Below are positions 16,478 through 26,069 of a DNA stretch of 64,000 nt, one piece after another. Each line of letters opens with the position of its first letter. The stretch's first letter is position 1. Source of the DNA: an uncultured Clostridia bacterium (lineage in GTDB: Bacteria; Bacillota; Clostridia; Christensenellales; UBA1242); contig CALBOE010000002.1 of assembly GCA_937896905.1 (NCBI GenBank), forward strand, positions 83,128-147,127. The letters are read 5' to 3'. The notes under the pieces were generated by a model. The model made no database searches, was not told the DNA's origin, and worked only from the letters and a program-made list of their open reading frames with translations. Both the position numbers and the translations under genes were made by a program.

Positions 16478-19069
16478 TTGGCAAACGAAATAAAAAATCA
16501 AGAATTTAATAAGGCAATTAAACAGTTGCAAGCAATGGTAAAGGACAAACTGTTCATTTCCCTTGCAGAAAAGGTTTATAACCTTAAAAATGAAATGAGC
16601 AGTTTAACACGTGCGGTTAAGGAAAAGGAAAGCCAAATTATGCTTAGCCAAGCACAAAAACTTGCAGAAAAACCAGAGGTTAAGAAGGAAGAATTGCCTT
16701 CTGTTGTTTCAGTGCCAAACGAAACTCCTATTAATCTTGCCGTTGAACAAAAGCCTCAACAACCAGCTCAAAACAGACCTCAAAACGGCAAAAATCAAGG
16801 GCAAAATGCTAATTTCCGCAATCAAAATGGGGAGGGCAGAAGCCAAAACAATCAAAACCGCCCATACAATTCTAAATATCCAAATAATAATCGTCAGGGA
16901 GGATTTAATAATCAAAGTAACTACAATAATGGACAAAGAAAGCCATATCAGCAAAACGATCAAGCGAATGGGCAAAACAGATATCAACAAAATGGTCAAA
17001 ATCGTCCATTTAACAATAATTATAAACCAAATCAAGCAAATGTCAAACCCGGTGTTCGCCCAGCAATGAGTAAGGAAGCAACTAAGCGACCATCAATTAA
17101 CTATGCTCAACCAATTATAACTGCAAGTCCAACACGTAATTTTGGAAATAAAAAGAAAACTGGCGAACATTTTGAAGAGAAGAAGGGCTATTCCAAGCGT
17201 GACTTATTAAAGAGAGGAATGATAACAGAGGGTGGCGAAGAAGATAGAATTATCAATCGCAAACTTCGCTCTAAAAAGAAAGATAACGCTCCTGTGGTTG
17301 TTGAAAAACCACAAGGCCCAGCAGTTATTACCACCGAAAACATAACAATTAAATTACTTTCAGAAATAACGGGCAGACCTGTTAGTGAAATTATTAAAAA
17401 GTTTATGCTATTAGGTATGATGGTTACAATTAACTCGGCGGTAGATTTCACCACGGCTGAACTTATTTTGGCAGAAATGGGCATTGAACTTGTGCAGAAA
17501 TTAGACAAAACCAGTGAAGAAAAATTGCAAGAAGTTCAAAACACTATTCGTTCTTATAACGAGGCAGAAGCTATAACCCGTTCGCCAATTGTAACTGTTA
17601 TGGGGCACGTAGACCATGGTAAAACAAGTTTGTTAGACTACATTAGAAAAACCAAAGTAACCTTGGGCGAAGCGGGCGGAATTACACAAGCCATTGGTGC
17701 TTACAGAGTTAATGTAGATAATAAATACATTACATTTATTGATACTCCTGGACACGAAGCATTTACAGCAATGCGTGCAAGGGGCGCAAGCGTTACCGAT
17801 ATTGCAATTTTAATTGTGGCAGCAGACGATGGAATTATGCCGCAAACTGTTGAAGCAATAAGCCACATTAAATCTGCAAACATTCCTATGATTGTTGCAA
17901 TTAATAAAATGGATAAATTTAATGCAGATCCAGATAGAATTATGCAACAACTTGCAGAACACAATGTTCTTCCTGAAGCGTGGGGTGGCGATGCAATTAT
18001 ATGTAAAATTTCTGCACACACAGGCGAAGGCATTGATAAACTTTTAGAAACTATCCTTTTAGTTGCAGATATGCAAGACCTTAAAGCAAATCCAGATGTT
18101 CCAGCAATGGGAACGATTATGGAGGCCAAGTTGGATAAGGGCCGTGGTGCGATTGCCTCACTTATTGTTAGCGATGGTTCATTACACATTGGCGATACCA
18201 TTATTTCAGGCACAAGCATATGCAAAGTTAAAGCAATGATAGACGAAAACAACCGCCCACTTAAAGTTGCAACACCGTCAATGCCTGTTACAGTTTTAGG
18301 ATTTAACGAAGTTCCAAGTGCTGGCGAAACCTTCACCGTGGTAGATGAAAAACTTTCTAAACAAATTGTTGAAGAAAGAAAAGCAAAAATTAAAGAAAAC
18401 TTAATTAAAGGCAGTGGCGGAAGCACTCTTGAAGATTTATTGCAAAAATCTAGTGAAAAAGATAAGAAGATTCTTAATATTGTGCTTAAAACAGACGTTA
18501 ATGGCTCGTTAGAGGCACTAAAATCTTCAATAATGAAGCTTGTTAATGAAGAAGTTGCAATTAACATTCTTCACAGCGGAGTGGGAGCAATTAACGAAAG
18601 CGACCTTATTCTTGCAAACGCATCAAATGCAATGATGCTTGCATTTAACGTTAGCCAAGATAGCAAAGTTAAAACTCTTGCAGAAAGAATGAAAATTAAA
18701 ATCTATTCTTATAAAATTATTTACGAACTTTTAGACGAAATTGAAAGAGTTGTTAAAGGTATGAAAGAACCTAAATATGAAGAAGTGTATTTAGGAAGAG
18801 CTCAAGTTATGATGGTATTTAAACTATCTAATGCGGGCATTGTTGCTGGTTCTATGGTTATGGACGGCAAAATTGTGCGCGGAGAACACGCAAAAATTTA
18901 TCGTGGCGAGGAACTTGTTGCAACAACCGAAATTAAATCTTTAAAAATTGTTAAAGATGACGTTAAAGAAGCTGGCAAGGATAGAGAATGTGGAATTAAA
19001 ACCACCTTTGACGAAATTGCTGTTGGCGACAGAATTGAATGTTACACGCTAAAAAGGATTGAAGAATAA
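16478..19069 (+). CDS. infB: translation initiation factor IF-2
   Basis: IF-2 is the GTPase that places initiator tRNA. Start is TTG, 8 nt after AAGGAGAA; no ATG is well placed. The 863-aa protein has a helical N-terminus, then a low-complexity Asn/Gln-rich linker (about residues 85-195), an IF2_N domain (about 288-345), and the G domain. The G domain has GHVDHGKTS near 376, DTPGHEAF near 421 and NKMD near 478. Domains II-IV follow. Most bacterial IF-2 linkers are charged or Ala/Pro-rich, so the Asn/Gln bias is unusual. Confidence 0.96.
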   Translation: MANEIKNQEFNKAIKQLQAMVKDKLFISLAEKVYNLKNEMSSLTRAVKEKESQIMLSQAQKLAEKPEVKKEELPSVVSVPNETPINLAVEQKPQQPAQNRPQNGKNQGQNANFRNQNGEGRSQNNQNRPYNSKYPNNNRQGGFNNQSNYNNGQRKPYQQNDQANGQNRYQQNGQNRPFNNNYKPNQANVKPGVRPAMSKEATKRPSINYAQPIITASPTRNFGNKKKTGEHFEEKKGYSKRDLLKRGMITEGGEEDRIINRKLRSKKKDNAPVVVEKPQGPAVITTENITIKLLSEITGRPVSEIIKKFMLLGMMVTINSAVDFTTAELILAEMGIELVQKLDKTSEEKLQEVQNTIRSYNEAEAITRSPIVTVMGHVDHGKTSLLDYIRKTKVTLGEAGGITQAIGAYRVNVDNKYITFIDTPGHEAFTAMRARGASVTDIAILIVAADDGIMPQTVEAISHIKSANIPMIVAINKMDKFNADPDRIMQQLAEHNVLPEAWGGDAIICKISAHTGEGIDKLLETILLVADMQDLKANPDVPAMGTIMEAKLDKGRGAIASLIVSDGSLHIGDTIISGTSICKVKAMIDENNRPLKVATPSMPVTVLGFNEVPSAGETFTVVDEKLSKQIVEERKAKIKENLIKGSGGSTLEDLLQKSSEKDKKILNIVLKTDVNGSLEALKSSIMKLVNEEVAINILHSGVGAINESDLILANASNAMMLAFNVSQDSKVKTLAERMKIKIYSYKIIYELLDEIERVVKGMKEPKYEEVYLGRAQVMMVFKLSNAGIVAGSMVMDGKIVRGEHAKIYRGEELVATTEIKSLKIVKDDVKEAGKDRECGIKTTFDEIAVGDRIECYTLKRIEE

Positions 19070-19440
19070 TGAAAAGTGTAAGAATGGAAAGAATTAATAG
19101 TGAGCTTGCAAAAGTTATTTCATATGTTGTAGATCACGAACTTAGAGATCCACAAATAAACGCTATGGTTAGTGTGTGTGGTGTTGAAGTTACACCAGAT
19201 TTGGGTTATGCGCGCGTTTATATAACATCTATGGGTACAACGCCGCCAGAAGAAGTTTTGGCAAGAATTAAGGGTGCTGGTGGGTTTATTAGGCGAGAAG
19301 TTTCGCAAAGAATTAAGTTGCGTGCCACACCAAGATTGGAGTTTATGCTAGATACAAGCAGCGCTTATTCTGCTCAAATAGATAGCGTTTTAAAAACCAT
19401 AACTTATGCTACACAGCCAGACGAGGAAAGCGATGCTTAA
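19069..19440 (+). CDS. rbfA: ribosome-binding factor A
   Basis: RbfA helps late 30S assembly. The 123-aa protein has ELRDPQINAMVSVCGVEVTPDL (shown in part, starting near residue 23) and a conserved RTPRLEF-like RATPRLEFMLDTS. It shares one base with infB (TAATG) and overlaps truB by 8 nt. Confidence 0.93.
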   Translation: MKSVRMERINSELAKVISYVVDHELRDPQINAMVSVCGVEVTPDLGYARVYITSMGTTPPEEVLARIKGAGGFIRREVSQRIKLRATPRLEFMLDTSSAYSAQIDSVLKTITYATQPDEESDA

Positions 19441-20281
19441 AGGAGTGTTGCCAATAAATAAGCCGGCAGGTTGGACTAGTTTTGATGTCGTTAACAAGGT
19501 TAAACACACATTAAAGATGCAAAAAGTGGGGCATTTGGGAACGTTAGACCCAATGGCAACAGGTGTTTTGCTCGTAACTTTAGGCAAGGCAACAAAGCTG
19601 TTCGACATAATGCAAGAAAAAACTAAAACCTACGTTGCAACATTCGAGTTTGGAAAAACAACAAACACTTTAGATGCTACAGGTGAAGTAACTGAAACAA
19701 GCAGCATAGTTCCCACCAAAGAACAAATAGAGCAGATTTTGCCAAAATTTATTGGGGAAATTGAACAAATTCCACCCAAATATAGTGCAAAAAGTATTAA
19801 TGGAAAACGTGCTTACGATTTGGCACGAGAGAATAAAGAATTTGAACTTAAGCCAAGCAAAGTCAATATTAACGAAATTCAATTAATTTCTTATGAAAAT
19901 GGCATTTTAACATTAACAATTAACTGTGGCAGTGGAACATATATTCGTTCCATTGGTAGGGATTTAGCCGCAGCGCTTAATACTGTTGCAGTTATGACAA
20001 GTTTGGTTAGAATTTCGGTTGGCAACTTTAAATTAGAGAACTGCCACGACATAACAGAAATTTCAACTGAAAACATACAAGAAAAAGTTGTTATAATTAA
20101 AAATGTTTTAAATGTAAATGAAATTAAATTAAACGCAAACGAACAAGCAAAAATTTTAAATGGGCAAACCTTACAGATTAATGCAGAAGATGGAATTTAT
20201 GCTTTAAATGACGAGTTCGACACGGTTGCGCTAATAAAAGTTTGTAAATTAAATGCCAAAATGTACCTTTTCTTAGGCTAA
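19433..20281 (+). CDS. truB: tRNA pseudouridine-55 synthase
   Basis: TruB makes pseudouridine 55 in the T-loop of tRNAs. The start is the ATG giving MLKGVLPINKPAGWTSFDVV, after GAGGAAAG inside rbfA. The catalytic aspartate is in GHLGTLDPMATGVL. The RNA-binding C-terminal domain is short (282 aa in all). It ends the infB operon. The ribF and rpsO genes that often follow are absent. Confidence 0.94.
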   Translation: MLKGVLPINKPAGWTSFDVVNKVKHTLKMQKVGHLGTLDPMATGVLLVTLGKATKLFDIMQEKTKTYVATFEFGKTTNTLDATGEVTETSSIVPTKEQIEQILPKFIGEIEQIPPKYSAKSINGKRAYDLARENKEFELKPSKVNINEIQLISYENGILTLTINCGSGTYIRSIGRDLAAALNTVAVMTSLVRISVGNFKLENCHDITEISTENIQEKVVIIKNVLNVNEIKLNANEQAKILNGQTLQINAEDGIYALNDEFDTVALIKVCKLNAKMYLFLG

Positions 20282-20285
20282 TAAG

Positions 20286-20314
20286 TTGGCAAAATATAAA
20301 AGTTATGATATAAT
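20286..20314 (+). promoter_or_regulatory. promoter of efp
   Basis: TTGGCA, 17-bp spacer, extended -10 TGA-TATAAT. Confidence 0.8.
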
Positions 20315-20337
20315 TATACAGTTAAGGAGAAAATTTT

Positions 20338-20916
20338 ATGATTCAAGCAGGAGATATTAGAAAGGGTGTTATTTTTGATGACGGCACATCAACCGACCCT
20401 AAAAAACCAAGTTTATTTTTGGTTGTAGATTTCCAACACGTTAAACCAGGAAAAGGCGCAGCGTTTGTTAGAACAACACTAAAAAGCGTTATAACAGGTA
20501 AAGTTATTGAACGTACCTACAATCCAAGTGAAAAAATTAACGACATTTCTATTGAAAGAAAGGAAATGATGTATCTTTACAATGAAGGTGGTTTGTACTA
20601 CTTTATGGATAATGAAACCTACGACCAAATTCCTTTCAACTATGATAGCGTTAAAGACGCACTTAACTTTGTTGTGGAAAACACAAACTGCAACGTTCAG
20701 TTCTACAATGGTCAACCAATTAGCGTTGAACCACCAATCTTCGTGGAATTAACCATTGCAAAGGCAGAACCAGGCGTTAGGGGCGACACTGTTAAAACAG
20801 GTGGCAAACCAGCAACATTAGAAACAGGTTATGTTATTCAAGTTCCTTTATTTGTTAACGAAGGCGACCGTGTTCGTGTTGACACAAGAACAGGCGAATA
20901 TATGGAAAGGTTATAA
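20338..20916 (+). CDS. efp: elongation factor P
   Basis: EF-P rescues ribosomes stalled at proline stretches. The 192-aa protein has the loop HVKPGKGAAFVR, where the second Lys (Lys39) is the residue modified in other bacteria. The N-terminal domain has about 5 extra residues (STDPKKPSLF region) before the conserved VVDFQH. The C-terminal signature VNEGDRVRVDTRTGEYMERL is intact in position. It has its own promoter and terminator, just before the spoIIIA operon. Confidence 0.95.
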   Translation: MIQAGDIRKGVIFDDGTSTDPKKPSLFLVVDFQHVKPGKGAAFVRTTLKSVITGKVIERTYNPSEKINDISIERKEMMYLYNEGGLYYFMDNETYDQIPFNYDSVKDALNFVVENTNCNVQFYNGQPISVEPPIFVELTIAKAEPGVRGDTVKTGGKPATLETGYVIQVPLFVNEGDRVRVDTRTGEYMERL

Positions 20917-20939
20917 TATAGTTAGTAAAATAAAAGTCG

Positions 20940-20973
20940 AAAAAGCAGTACTCTTGAGGTATTGCTTTTTTTT
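20940..20973 (+). terminator. intrinsic terminator of efp
   Basis: Stem AAGCAGTAC / GTATTGCTT (one G-U pair), loop TCTTGAG, then nine T. Confidence 0.9.
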
Positions 20974-21009
20974 TGTAATTTAAAAGAGTGTTAAATAATA
21001 ATTTTTAAT

Positions 21010-21918
21010 ATGTTAAAGGATTATTTAGAAAGAGATATTTATAACGCAATTATTAAATCTTTTAGTTTTAGCAACATAACTGAAATTAGAATGAGAGCAA
21101 ACGAAAACATTATAATTGTGGTTAAAAACAAGAAGTTTTATTTAATTGGGGAAGATGGTAATCCAATTAAAGCTAGCCGTATAACCATTGATAATTTTGT
21201 TAGAAGAATAAGTGAAAACTCGCTTTATGCATTTAACGATAATATCATTAATGGATTTATAACTCTGCCACACGGCATAAGGGTGGGGCTTTGCGGAACA
21301 GTTGTTACAGATGGCAACAACACAGTTACCATGAAAGATTTTCAAGCAGTAAACATAAGAATTCCGCACTTTATCAAAAATTGCAGTGTTCCTTCGCTTG
21401 ATTATTTAATTAACGGAGATGAAGTTGAAAACACCTTAATAATTTCGCCACCAGGGGCAGGGAAAACCACATTTATAAAAGATTTTGTTTATCAACTTAG
21501 TGAAAGAAAACTAAGCAAAAATGTGTTGTTGGTGGACGAACGAAGTGAAATTTGCTCGGTTATTGACGGCACGCCCGCAATTCCTTTGGGTGGCTTTTGT
21601 GATGTTATAACTAATTCTAGCAAGCAATTTGCCTTTAATAACGCAATTAGAAGCATGCGGCCAGATATTATTGTAACAGACGAATTAGATTTAACACGTG
21701 ACCTAAACAGCATTTTGCAAGCTATTAATTCTGGAGTTAAAGTGGTTGCCACAATTCATGCAAAAGATATCAACCAATTAAAGCGCAAACCATGTTTTGA
21801 CCAAGTTTTAAATGAAAAGTATTTTTCCAGATTTGTTGTTTTGTCTAACGACGATGGCCCCGGCACGTTAAATTATATTTTCGACGACAAACTTAACTGT
21901 GTTTATTGCAGAGGTTAG
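21010..21918 (+). CDS. spoIIIAA: stage III sporulation protein AA, ATPase
   Basis: SpoIIIAA is the secretion-type ATPase of the feeding-tube channel between mother cell and forespore. The 302-aa protein has Walker A SPPGAGKTTF (near 148), Walker B-like DIIVTDEL and a VATIHAKD motif. It starts the eight-gene spoIIIA operon. There is no ribosome site before ATG, and no clear promoter could be assigned; in other spore formers it is sigma-E dependent. Confidence 0.93.
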   Translation: MLKDYLERDIYNAIIKSFSFSNITEIRMRANENIIIVVKNKKFYLIGEDGNPIKASRITIDNFVRRISENSLYAFNDNIINGFITLPHGIRVGLCGTVVTDGNNTVTMKDFQAVNIRIPHFIKNCSVPSLDYLINGDEVENTLIISPPGAGKTTFIKDFVYQLSERKLSKNVLLVDERSEICSVIDGTPAIPLGGFCDVITNSSKQFAFNNAIRSMRPDIIVTDELDLTRDLNSILQAINSGVKVVATIHAKDINQLKRKPCFDQVLNEKYFSRFVVLSNDDGPGTLNYIFDDKLNCVYCRG

Positions 21919-21919
21919 T

Positions 21920-22393
21920 ATGAAAATAATGCTTATTTGCGTTTTAATTTGCGTGGTTATGTTAATTGCTTTTTCGCTTTCCAACCAGTATGGCGAGAAA
22001 TTAGATTTTTACACAAACCTTAAACAAATGTTAGAGCAATATAAAATTAATGTGTCGTTTAAACAGGAAAAGATTAAAGAGTTTTTAGAGAACACAAAGG
22101 CAAAGAGGCAATTTAAGTTGTTTATTGAAGAATATAAAAACTTTTTAACAACAAACGAATTAAAATTAAATAAAATTGACGTTTTAGATTTAGACGAAAA
22201 ACAGCAGCTGGAAACTATTGTTCGTTCGTTGGGTCAATATGACGTAAAAAATGAAATGGGGCAAATATCTTCATTTATTGCTCAAATTGAGGACAAACTA
22301 ACCAAAGCCAAAGAAGAAAAAAACAAGTTTTGCCCACTAATAATAAAACTATCACTTTTGTTTGCGGTGGGATTAGGTATTTTATTAATTTAG
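21920..22393 (+). CDS. spoIIIAB: stage III sporulation protein AB
   Basis: The 157-aa protein has an N-terminal hydrophobic segment (IMLICVLICVVMLIAF), a helical middle and a C-terminal hydrophobic segment (LSLLFAVGLGILLI). This is the GspF-like layout of SpoIIIAB. Assignment rests mainly on position between AA and AC. The start ATG follows GAGG and begins one base after the AA stop. Confidence 0.82.
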   Translation: MKIMLICVLICVVMLIAFSLSNQYGEKLDFYTNLKQMLEQYKINVSFKQEKIKEFLENTKAKRQFKLFIEEYKNFLTTNELKLNKIDVLDLDEKQQLETIVRSLGQYDVKNEMGQISSFIAQIEDKLTKAKEEKNKFCPLIIKLSLLFAVGLGILLI

Positions 22394-22402
22394 GTGAGTT
22401 AT

Positions 22403-22591
22403 ATGGAAATTATTTTTAAACTTGCTGGCATTGGAATTATAACTTCTATGGTGAACCAAATTTTAAAGCATTTTGGCAAGGAAGAGATTGCGTCTATAAC
22501 CACACTGGCAGGTTTGGTTATTAGCTTGCTTGTTGTTATAGATTTGGTTGAACAACTTTTCACAACAATAAAAAATTTATTTCTAATTTAA
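22403..22591 (+). CDS. spoIIIAC: stage III sporulation protein AC
   Basis: This small 62-aa membrane protein has two hydrophobic helices, starting MEIIFKLAGIGIITSMVNQIL. I chose ATG after AGGTGAG over an upstream GTG that lacks a site. It is part of the forespore-engulfment channel complex. Confidence 0.9.
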   Translation: MEIIFKLAGIGIITSMVNQILKHFGKEEIASITTLAGLVISLLVVIDLVEQLFTTIKNLFLI

Positions 22592-22598
22592 GGATTTT

Positions 22599-22985
22599 AT
22601 GGCAGAACTAATTAAAATTATAGCCATTGCATTGCTAACTGTGCTTTCAACAATGATTGTTAAACAAATTAAGCCTGAAATTGCAATGTTAATTACTCTT
22701 GCTGGCAGTATTTTAATTATAACAATGACAGTTAACACTCTTAGTTCTGTTGTATCATATTTTTATGGAATTTTTAAAACAACAGGTGTAGATTCAAACT
22801 TGATTGCACCGCTTATTAAGATTATTGCAATTGGCTATATTGCCGAGTTTGGTGCAAACATTTGTGTTGATGCTGGGGCAAGCAGTTTGGCAGATAAAAT
22901 TTTGTTTGTTGCAAAACTTGTGGTGCTTATGGTTGCATTGCCCATTGTAACAACCGTCATAAATATGATTATGGAGTTGTTATGA
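22599..22985 (+). CDS. spoIIIAD: stage III sporulation protein AD
   Basis: The 128-aa protein has four predicted membrane helices and the family end VTTVINMIMELL. Its TGA stop overlaps the AE start (ATGA), so the two are translationally coupled. Confidence 0.9.
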   Translation: MAELIKIIAIALLTVLSTMIVKQIKPEIAMLITLAGSILIITMTVNTLSSVVSYFYGIFKTTGVDSNLIAPLIKIIAIGYIAEFGANICVDAGASSLADKILFVAKLVVLMVALPIVTTVINMIMELL

Positions 22986-24193
22986 TTAGGCGAAAAGAAA
23001 AAAATAAAACTCTAACAATTATGCTTGTGGCAATTATTGCTATGTTTTCTGCTATAAGCCCTTTGCAAACCTTTTGTGCAACCAATGAAGTTGTGCAAAT
23101 AAGCGAAGATTTAAACTCTTCGGTTCTAGACGAATTGAATCAAATTGATTTTTCTGGATTTAACGAAATTGTTGCAACGTTTCAAGAATCGGGTACTAAT
23201 ATTTTTGCCTTATCTAATGTTAAGGATAAGGTTTACGACATTATATCTGGCAACAACGCAATTTCATACTCATCGCTACTAGCAACCATATTTTCGGGCA
23301 TTATTGATATGTTTATTAGATATTTGCCCATATTGTCTATTATTGTGGCAATTGGAGTGATAAGCAATATGCTAAGCGGGGTTAAAAGCAAGTTTAACGA
23401 AAAATCAACTAACGATTTGATTAATCTTGTGTGCTTGTTTGCGGTTGTTATTTTGATTATTGGAGCAATAACAAGCATAACAAGCAGTGTAAATAAATCG
23501 GTTGGCAATATGGTTAATCAAATGAACATTACCTTTCCAATTTTGTTAACCCTAATGATAGGGTTAGGGGCAAAAGCAAGTGTGGGAGTGTTTCAACCCA
23601 TTGTGGCAATTTTAACTACTTATGTTGCCGATTTCTTTTCTTATTTTATTGTTCCGTTGTTTATGATAAGTTTTGTGTTTGGAATTATTTCCAACATATC
23701 AACGAGCGTTAAATTAGATAAGTTTAATGCATTTATATCTAGCTTATTTAAATGGTCGGTGGGTTTGGTGTTCACACTCTTTTTTGCAGTTTTCACCATT
23801 CAAGGTATTTCAGCAGGAACATTCGACAGTGTTAGCTTAAGAACCACCAAATACACAATTAAAAGCTATGTTCCTGTTATGGGTGGGTATTTAGCCGACG
23901 GAATGGATTTAATTATGGCAAGCACCATTTTAATTAAAAACTCTGTTGGTTTGGTTGGTATATTGCTTATTGCTTCTACTATTCTTTCTCCTTTGCTAGA
24001 AATAATTATGTTTAGTTTGGTTTTAAAGCTGCTTTCGGCAATCTTGCAACCTATGGGCAACAGCCAAATTTCTAATTTTTTATCTAGCACGTCAAAGTCG
24101 GTTACAATGCTTTCTAGCAGTATTTTAGCGGTTGGGTTTATGTATTTAATTTCAATTGGGTTGATTATGACAACCAGCAATGTGGTGGTATGA
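22982..24193 (+). CDS. spoIIIAE: stage III sporulation protein AE
   Basis: This 403-aa multi-pass membrane protein carries a signal-like N-terminus (LTIMLVAIIAMFSAISPL), a short extracellular part, and about seven membrane segments. SpoIIIAE is thought to be the permease-like core of the channel. It is coupled at both ends by 4-nt ATGA overlaps. Confidence 0.92.
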   Translation: MIRRKEKNKTLTIMLVAIIAMFSAISPLQTFCATNEVVQISEDLNSSVLDELNQIDFSGFNEIVATFQESGTNIFALSNVKDKVYDIISGNNAISYSSLLATIFSGIIDMFIRYLPILSIIVAIGVISNMLSGVKSKFNEKSTNDLINLVCLFAVVILIIGAITSITSSVNKSVGNMVNQMNITFPILLTLMIGLGAKASVGVFQPIVAILTTYVADFFSYFIVPLFMISFVFGIISNISTSVKLDKFNAFISSLFKWSVGLVFTLFFAVFTIQGISAGTFDSVSLRTTKYTIKSYVPVMGGYLADGMDLIMASTILIKNSVGLVGILLIASTILSPLLEIIMFSLVLKLLSAILQPMGNSQISNFLSSTSKSVTMLSSSILAVGFMYLISIGLIMTTSNVVV

Positions 24194-24666
24194 TGAGCGG
24201 ATATATTTTAAGTGTTTTAGGTATAGTTTTGGCGGGAGTTTTAATAGACATAATAATCCCTAATGGGGCAATTAACAAATATATTAAAAGCATTTATTCA
24301 ATTTTCGTTGTGGCTGTGTTGCTAAGCCCAGCAATTAATTACATAAGCAAAGCAAAGAATATTACATTGCAATATCAAAACGTGCAAATTAACACACAAC
24401 TTTTAAATCACATTGCAAAACAGCAAGTTTCTACTAAACAAAAAAATATTGAAAACGACCTTAAGCAGCAAGGCTTTAACGGAGTGAGCGTAATTCTTGA
24501 ATATTCCTTAAAAAACGATGATATTAGCATAATTTCTTGCACAGTTAATTTGGAAAACTTGTCAATAAGCTCGTCCAACAAGCATATAAATAAATATGAA
24601 TTCATAAGCAAGGTGGTGAATAATCACACAAATCTAAATGGCGGAGAAATAGTGTTTAATGAGTGA
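24190..24666 (+). CDS. spoIIIAF: stage III sporulation protein AF
   Basis: The 158-aa protein has two N-terminal membrane helices (MSGYILSVLGIVLAGVLIDI; FVVAVLLSPAINYI) followed by a soluble ring-forming domain. Start could be either ATG of ATGATG. The end overlaps AG by 8 nt. Confidence 0.87.
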   Translation: MMSGYILSVLGIVLAGVLIDIIIPNGAINKYIKSIYSIFVVAVLLSPAINYISKAKNITLQYQNVQINTQLLNHIAKQQVSTKQKNIENDLKQQGFNGVSVILEYSLKNDDISIISCTVNLENLSISSSNKHINKYEFISKVVNNHTNLNGGEIVFNE

Positions 24667-25108
24667 AAAAGAAAAAAAACCCACGTTCAAATGGCTTGAA
24701 AAATTAAAAAGGGTGAAGCATATTGAAATTTATGTTGCTGTAATTTTCGTGGTTATTTTGCTATTAATATATTTCTCTGGGGGCTCAAACAAAAAAAATG
24801 TGGAAACTTCGCCAGAAGCAAATGAATTAACAATAACCGCTTATGTAAGCAATTTAGAAAGCAACCTTGAAAACATTTTATGTAACATTGGGGGTGTGTC
24901 GAATGTGAACATTATGATAACATTAGATATGAGCCAAGCAACAGTGGAAAACTCGCAATTAACCCTAAACAAATTTCCACCCATTAAAGGTATTATTGTT
25001 ACAGCAAAGGGGGTTAATAACACCACAGCCAGAATGAAAGTGTTGCATGCAATACAAGCGGTTGTAGACGTTTCAAATGGAAGTATTGAAATTTTATGTA
25101 GTGATTAA
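24659..25108 (+). CDS. spoIIIAG: stage III sporulation protein AG
   Basis: This 149-aa single-pass membrane protein has one hydrophobic segment near residues 23-40 (IYVAVIFVVILLLIYF). The soluble domain includes GVSNVNIMITLD and IKGIIVTAKG, typical of SpoIIIAG, which builds a large ring in the intermembrane space. Confidence 0.9.
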   Translation: MSEKEKKPTFKWLEKLKRVKHIEIYVAVIFVVILLLIYFSGGSNKKNVETSPEANELTITAYVSNLESNLENILCNIGGVSNVNIMITLDMSQATVENSQLTLNKFPPIKGIIVTAKGVNNTTARMKVLHAIQAVVDVSNGSIEILCSD

Positions 25109-25117
25109 GGAGGATTT

Positions 25118-25603
25118 ATGAAAACATTAACAAAAAGAAAAAAAATTATAATTTTATCTGTAATGATTGCCTTATTGTTAGTAACCGGGTTTGTGAATGT
25201 GGCATTAAACAGTTCAATTTCTAGCGGAGTTACAACACAAACATCTGGGGCAACTGCAAATTTTTACGTAACCTACCGAACAGAACGAGAAGCAACCAGA
25301 ACACAAGAAATTCAGTTTTACGACTCTATAATTGCAAGCGCAAGTTCGTCTGACGAAGCCAAACAAGAAGCAAGCGAAAATAAATTGAAATTGATTGCTC
25401 AAATGGAAAAGGAATTAGTAACAGAAGGGATAATTCGAGGCAAAGGGTTTTCAGATGCAATTGTAACCTCTTCTAGTTCAAACGTTAACGTTTTTGTTCA
25501 GTCGGCCGAATTAACTGGGGCAGAAGTGGCACAAATAACATCTGTGGTTACCGAACAATTAGGCGTAGAGATTGATAAAATTATTATTATTCCGTCAGAA
25601 TAA
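25118..25603 (+). CDS. spoIIIAH: stage III sporulation protein AH
   Basis: This 161-aa protein has an N-terminal membrane anchor (IIILSVMIALLLVTGFV) and a YscJ/FliF-like ring domain at the C-terminus (GFSDAIVTSSSSNVNVFVQ). SpoIIIAH binds forespore SpoIIQ across the septum. It has its own strong AAGGAGG site and ends the operon. Confidence 0.92.
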   Translation: MKTLTKRKKIIILSVMIALLLVTGFVNVALNSSISSGVTTQTSGATANFYVTYRTEREATRTQEIQFYDSIIASASSSDEAKQEASENKLKLIAQMEKELVTEGIIRGKGFSDAIVTSSSSNVNVFVQSAELTGAEVAQITSVVTEQLGVEIDKIIIIPSE

Positions 25604-25632
25604 TTGCTAAATTAATTTCTTTGTGATATAAT
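25604..25632 (+). promoter_or_regulatory. promoter of asp23-nusB
   Basis: TTGCTA, 17-bp spacer, extended -10 TGA-TATAAT. Confidence 0.75.
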
Positions 25633-25651
25633 AAACGCAGAGGGAATTATT

Positions 25652-26011
25652 ATGGCACAATTAAAAAATTTTAATGGCGATAGCGATACAATTGTAAATA
25701 AATCCATGGTGGTGTCTAGCATCACGCTTGCCACAAAAGAAATTGAAGGCGTTATAGATGTTTATAAATCTAAAAAACTTTTCTTTAGCAAGTTCTTTGA
25801 CAAAAACGTTGGTAATGGCGTTAAAGTTAAATACACAAACTTAGGTGTGTTAATAGATATTTACGTAATTGTTGCGGCCGACTGCGAAGTTAACGACGTG
25901 GTGTATAGAATTCAACAAAACGTTAAAAACAGCCTTGCATCTTTGTTGCCAATAAACATTAAGGCAATTAACGTGCATATTAAAGATGCCGAAAAACGAC
26001 CTCTCAAATAG
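25652..26011 (+). CDS. Asp23/Gls24 family envelope stress protein (YqhY-like)
   Basis: The 119-aa protein has the Asp23 core: VVSSITLATKEIEGVIDVY, then VDIYVIVAADCEV-like LIDIYVIVAA and IKAINVHIKD at the end. Bacillus YqhY also lies before nusB and is linked to fatty-acid synthesis. Its stop sits inside a weak CTCTC/GAGAG hairpin followed by T, a possible attenuator before nusB. Confidence 0.85.
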   Translation: MAQLKNFNGDSDTIVNKSMVVSSITLATKEIEGVIDVYKSKKLFFSKFFDKNVGNGVKVKYTNLGVLIDIYVIVAADCEVNDVVYRIQQNVKNSLASLLPINIKAINVHIKDAEKRPLK

Positions 26012-26069
26012 AGAGAGTTTTTCTGTTTTATGCAGAAGTTTTAAAGAAAAACCATATAAGGAGCACATA

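Noticed and set aside
17701..18567. 288-codon antisense ORF inside infB
   Set aside because: It is opposite a strongly conserved GTPase domain, and the translation shows the Leu/Ser/Ile bias of a shadow frame.
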